A stretch of DNA of 64,000 bases, from contig NZ_QBKH01000008.1 in NCBI RefSeq assembly GCF_003054045.1, forward strand, positions 1 through 64,000, read 5' to 3'. The notes beneath the pieces are model-generated. The model had not been told where the DNA came from, did no database searches, and saw only the letters and a program-made list of their open reading frames with translations. The DNA is from Sphingobacterium faecium (GTDB lineage Bacteria > Bacteroidota > Bacteroidia > Sphingobacteriales > Sphingobacteriaceae). Positions 61,415 through 64,000 of the stretch are shown here, in pieces. The translations under genes and the position numbers were made by a program. Numbering within the stretch: the first letter of the stretch is position 1; each line of letters opens with the position of its first letter.

Positions 61415-64000
61415 ATGATAAGTAAGCAATTGTTTAACAAGGGAATTGCCATCGTTTTCATGACGGGCATGACCTCGATTGTTTGTGCACAATCTTTTAC
61501 GGGATCGGTTGTTTCTGCTGATGCCAACTTACCAATCGGGGGGGCAAGTATAAGGATAAAGAATCAGACGATCTCAACAAGTAGTAATGAAGCTGGTAAA
61601 TTTTCAATAGCTGCAACCAAGGGGACTATTTTAGTAGTTTCTTATGTTGGATATCAAACTCAGGAGATTCCCGTCACGGGTACAAATACGATCATTCGTT
61701 TGGAACCTATGATCTCCGATTTGGATGAGGTAGTAGTGATTGGTTATGGTGTTCAAAAGAAGAGATTAAATACGGGAGCAAATTTGAAAGTAGAAGGGGA
61801 AGATTTGCAAAAGCGTAACCAAGTCAATCCGCTACAAGCGCTGCAAGGTCAGGCTCCTGGGGTATCCATAACGTCAACATCAGGGCAGCCAGGTGCAGAT
61901 ATGAAAGTAGTGGTTCGTGGTTTAGGTACAATAGGCAATTCAGGACCTCTGTATGTTATTGATGGAGTGCCAGGTGGCGATATATCGGTGTTGAACGCAG
62001 CTGATATTCAATCAATAGATGTGTTAAAAGATGCTGCATCTGCCGCTATTTACGGATCCCAAGCCGCAAATGGAGTCGTTTTGGTAACCACAAAAATGGG
62101 TGCAGCTGGTAAAAGTATCCTATCCTTTGATGGATATACAGGTATTCAAAATGTAGCACGAAAGGCAAATTTGCTGAATGCTGATCAGTATAAAGTCATC
62201 ATGAATGAGCAGTCTCTTAATTCTGGAGCAGGAATTATTGCTTTTGAAGCGATGGATGGCTTGGCTAATACCAATTGGTTGGATTATATGTTTAAAGATA
62301 ATGCCAAAACAGATAATTATAACATTGGATTGACCGGTGGATCTGAAAAATCAACTTATGCCATGTCATTAAATTATATTGCACAAGAAGGGATCGTCGG
62401 TGGTAGAGCTGTTTCGAACTATGAACGATATGGATTTCGTAGTAATTCTGAACATAAATTATTGAATAATTTTGTGAAAATTGGTCAACATCTCAATTTC
62501 AATTACATCAAAAACAGAGGTGTGAGCGTCGGTGATCAATATAACAATACCTTGCGAGGATCATTTAGCACCTCGCCATTATCTCCAGTATATTCGGATA
62601 ATGGATTGTATGGAAGTCCTTATAATGATACTTCCAATTCACCTTGGTACAACGGCGATAGCAATCCATATGGGAGCATGATGACCAATTCCAATAATAG
62701 CAATGATGCTCAGAAATTGTTAGCCGATGTTTTTGCTGAAATGGAACCAATCAAAAGTTTGAAACTCCGTTCACTAGTAGGGTTTAATTATTTTGCCTCC
62801 GAATATAGAAGCTTTACGCCAATGTATCGCTTTTCAATCTATACCTACAACGAAGATCATACGACTACTTCTCAAAACATGAGCAAAGGGCATACGTTGA
62901 CATGGACAAATACAGCATCTTATGATTTTGATATCAACACTGACCATAGGTTTTCAGCGATGATAGGTATGGAGTCCCTGCGTTACCAAGGAACTTATCT
63001 ATCTGCATCCAATTGGAATCTTTTGTCGCAATTTAATGACTTTTCGCATGCTTACTTAGATAATACAACCGGTCAAGCACACCTCGATGAGAAAGGTAAT
63101 GTCGTAGAGACCCGCACAGTAGCTGGTAAACCTGAGAATATAACCCGCAGGGTATCTTATTTTGGGCGTATGGGTTACAATTATAAAGAGAAGTATCTTT
63201 TAAATGCAACATTAAGAGCTGATGCTTCATCAAAATTTTCTAAAGCCAATCGCTGGGGTTATTTTCCTTCGGTATCCGTAGGCTGGGTGGTGTCGGCTGA
63301 AGATTTTTTTAAAGAAAATTGGAGTGTGGTCAACTTTTTTAAACTTAGGGCTTCATGGGGGCAGGTCGGTAATCAAGATATTGATGACTTTCAATATGCT
63401 GCACCAATAAGTACTTCAACCGGTATTACACCTAACAATCCTGGAGCACACTACGTATTTGGAACAAGTAATACTAATATTGCTGGCGCTTATCCAAGTA
63501 GGTTATCTAATCCAAATTTATCTTGGGAAACATCAGAACAAATTAATATTGGTTTCGACGCAAAGTTTGTCAATAATCATTTAGATGTTGTCTCTGACTT
63601 TTATGTCAAAACAACAAAAGACTGGTTGGTAACTGCCCCCGTGTTAGCAACGACAGGAACACAGCCTCCTTATATCAATGGTGGGGACGTAAAAAATAGG
63701 GGAGTTGAGCTAGCTGTAAATTGGTCTGATGGAATCAATGATCTGAAATATCGATTAGGTATCAATGGTGCCTATAATAAAAATAAAGTGGGCAAAATTC
63801 CGACAGAAGATGGCATTATCCATGGACGTACAGGAATGCTATATGACAATTCAGAAGAATTTTATCGTGCTGAAAATGGTCAGCCCATTGGATATTTTTG
63901 GGGATATAAGACCGACGGTTTATTTCAAAACCAAGCTGAGATTGATGCCTGGAGAGATGCAGGAAAGGGTATTCTACAAGCTGCTGTAAAACCGGGTGAC
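61415..64000 (+). CDS. SusC-like TonB-dependent transporter, cut at the window end
   Basis: The frame is open from ATG 61415 to the last base (862 codons). A signal peptide (ending VCAQS), a carboxypeptidase-D-regulatory-like domain, DLDEVVVIGYGVQKK and a plug with DAASAAIYGSQAANGVVLVTTK-type sequence are followed by much of the barrel. The remaining 100-200 residues and probably a SusD gene lie beyond the window. It starts 29 bases after the GH31 gene, so both belong to one operon that should import the sugar recognised by the HTCS. Confidence 0.92.
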   Translation, partial: MISKQLFNKGIAIVFMTGMTSIVCAQSFTGSVVSADANLPIGGASIRIKNQTISTSSNEAGKFSIAATKGTILVVSYVGYQTQEIPVTGTNTIIRLEPMISDLDEVVVIGYGVQKKRLNTGANLKVEGEDLQKRNQVNPLQALQGQAPGVSITSTSGQPGADMKVVVRGLGTIGNSGPLYVIDGVPGGDISVLNAADIQSIDVLKDAASAAIYGSQAANGVVLVTTKMGAAGKSILSFDGYTGIQNVARKANLLNADQYKVIMNEQSLNSGAGIIAFEAMDGLANTNWLDYMFKDNAKTDNYNIGLTGGSEKSTYAMSLNYIAQEGIVGGRAVSNYERYGFRSNSEHKLLNNFVKIGQHLNFNYIKNRGVSVGDQYNNTLRGSFSTSPLSPVYSDNGLYGSPYNDTSNSPWYNGDSNPYGSMMTNSNNSNDAQKLLADVFAEMEPIKSLKLRSLVGFNYFASEYRSFTPMYRFSIYTYNEDHTTTSQNMSKGHTLTWTNTASYDFDINTDHRFSAMIGMESLRYQGTYLSASNWNLLSQFNDFSHAYLDNTTGQAHLDEKGNVVETRTVAGKPENITRRVSYFGRMGYNYKEKYLLNATLRADASSKFSKANRWGYFPSVSVGWVVSAEDFFKENWSVVNFFKLRASWGQVGNQDIDDFQYAAPISTSTGITPNNPGAHYVFGTSNTNIAGAYPSRLSNPNLSWETSEQINIGFDAKFVNNHLDVVSDFYVKTTKDWLVTAPVLATTGTQPPYINGGDVKNRGVELAVNWSDGINDLKYRLGINGAYNKNKVGKIPTEDGIIHGRTGMLYDNSEEFYRAENGQPIGYFWGYKTDGLFQNQAEIDAWRDAGKGILQAAVKPGD

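Noticed and set aside
1..64000. CRISPR arrays, insertion sequences, prophage or integrative elements
   Set aside because: No evenly spaced direct repeats, transposase, integrase, phage structural or conjugation genes were found on either strand.

Overview
The window comes from a Bacteroidota chromosome, most likely the Sphingobacteriaceae (Sphingobacterium/Pedobacter type). The evidence is three SusC-like TonB transporters with SusD lipoproteins, a one-protein hybrid two-component regulator, DUF4252/DUF1599/BT_3928-type genes, AT-rich DNA, and promoters with the phylum's -7 motif TAnnTTTG. The family assignment is an inference from gene content.

Region by region. 1-126: the 3' part of a 5S rRNA and its terminator. 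235-15870: a complete starch/maltodextrin utilisation locus (LacI regulator, two operators, surface GH13 lipoprotein, SusC, SusD, SusE/F-like binding lipoprotein, exported GH13, beta-phosphoglucomutase, GH65 phosphorylase, MFS sugar transporter). 15930-18392: SGNH/DUF4886 protein, NodB-type deacetylase, DinB-like protein. 18515-21201: ECF sigma factor, membrane anti-sigma-like protein and three tandem DUF4252 proteins. 21215-33391: mostly housekeeping (sucD, TrmH-type methyltransferase, rpsT, AraC regulator with a DUF1080 hydrolase, CoA transferase, the DUF1599/BT_3928/aroK/GDPD operon, a HipA-like kinase with DUF3037, and the serine acetyltransferase/cysM pair). 33392-34115: a gene-free AT-rich stretch with five matches to the DnaA box. 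34116-39358: a SusC/SusD pair with no enzyme beside it. 39515-54020: small conserved protein, tex, tatA-like, MATE exporter, 2-oxoacid dehydrogenase E2, cinA, lptD, amidase, MCE/MlaD protein, S9 peptidase. 54342-64000: a second utilisation locus (hybrid two-component regulator, GH31 with a PA14 insert, and a SusC-like gene cut by the window edge).

How the genes work together. In the first locus starch would be bound and cut at the surface (SusD, SusE/F-like, GH13 lipoprotein), imported by SusC, cut further by the second GH13 in the periplasm, and moved into the cytoplasm as maltose by the MFS protein. GH65 would phosphorolyse it to glucose plus beta-glucose 1-phosphate, and beta-phosphoglucomutase would make glucose 6-phosphate. 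The regulator and the duplicated palindromes in front of the first GH13 gene look like the control point. In the last locus the hybrid regulator probably senses an oligosaccharide and turns on the GH31/SusC operon, whose leader carries inverted repeats.

The main items for a second look are the DnaA-box cluster (an origin or a DnaA-titration site, although the rRNA gene orientation argues against an origin), the duplicated operator-leader unit, the ECF/triple-DUF4252 operon, and the translationally coupled HipA-like/DUF3037 pair. I saw no CRISPR array, transposase, integrase, prophage or tRNA gene.
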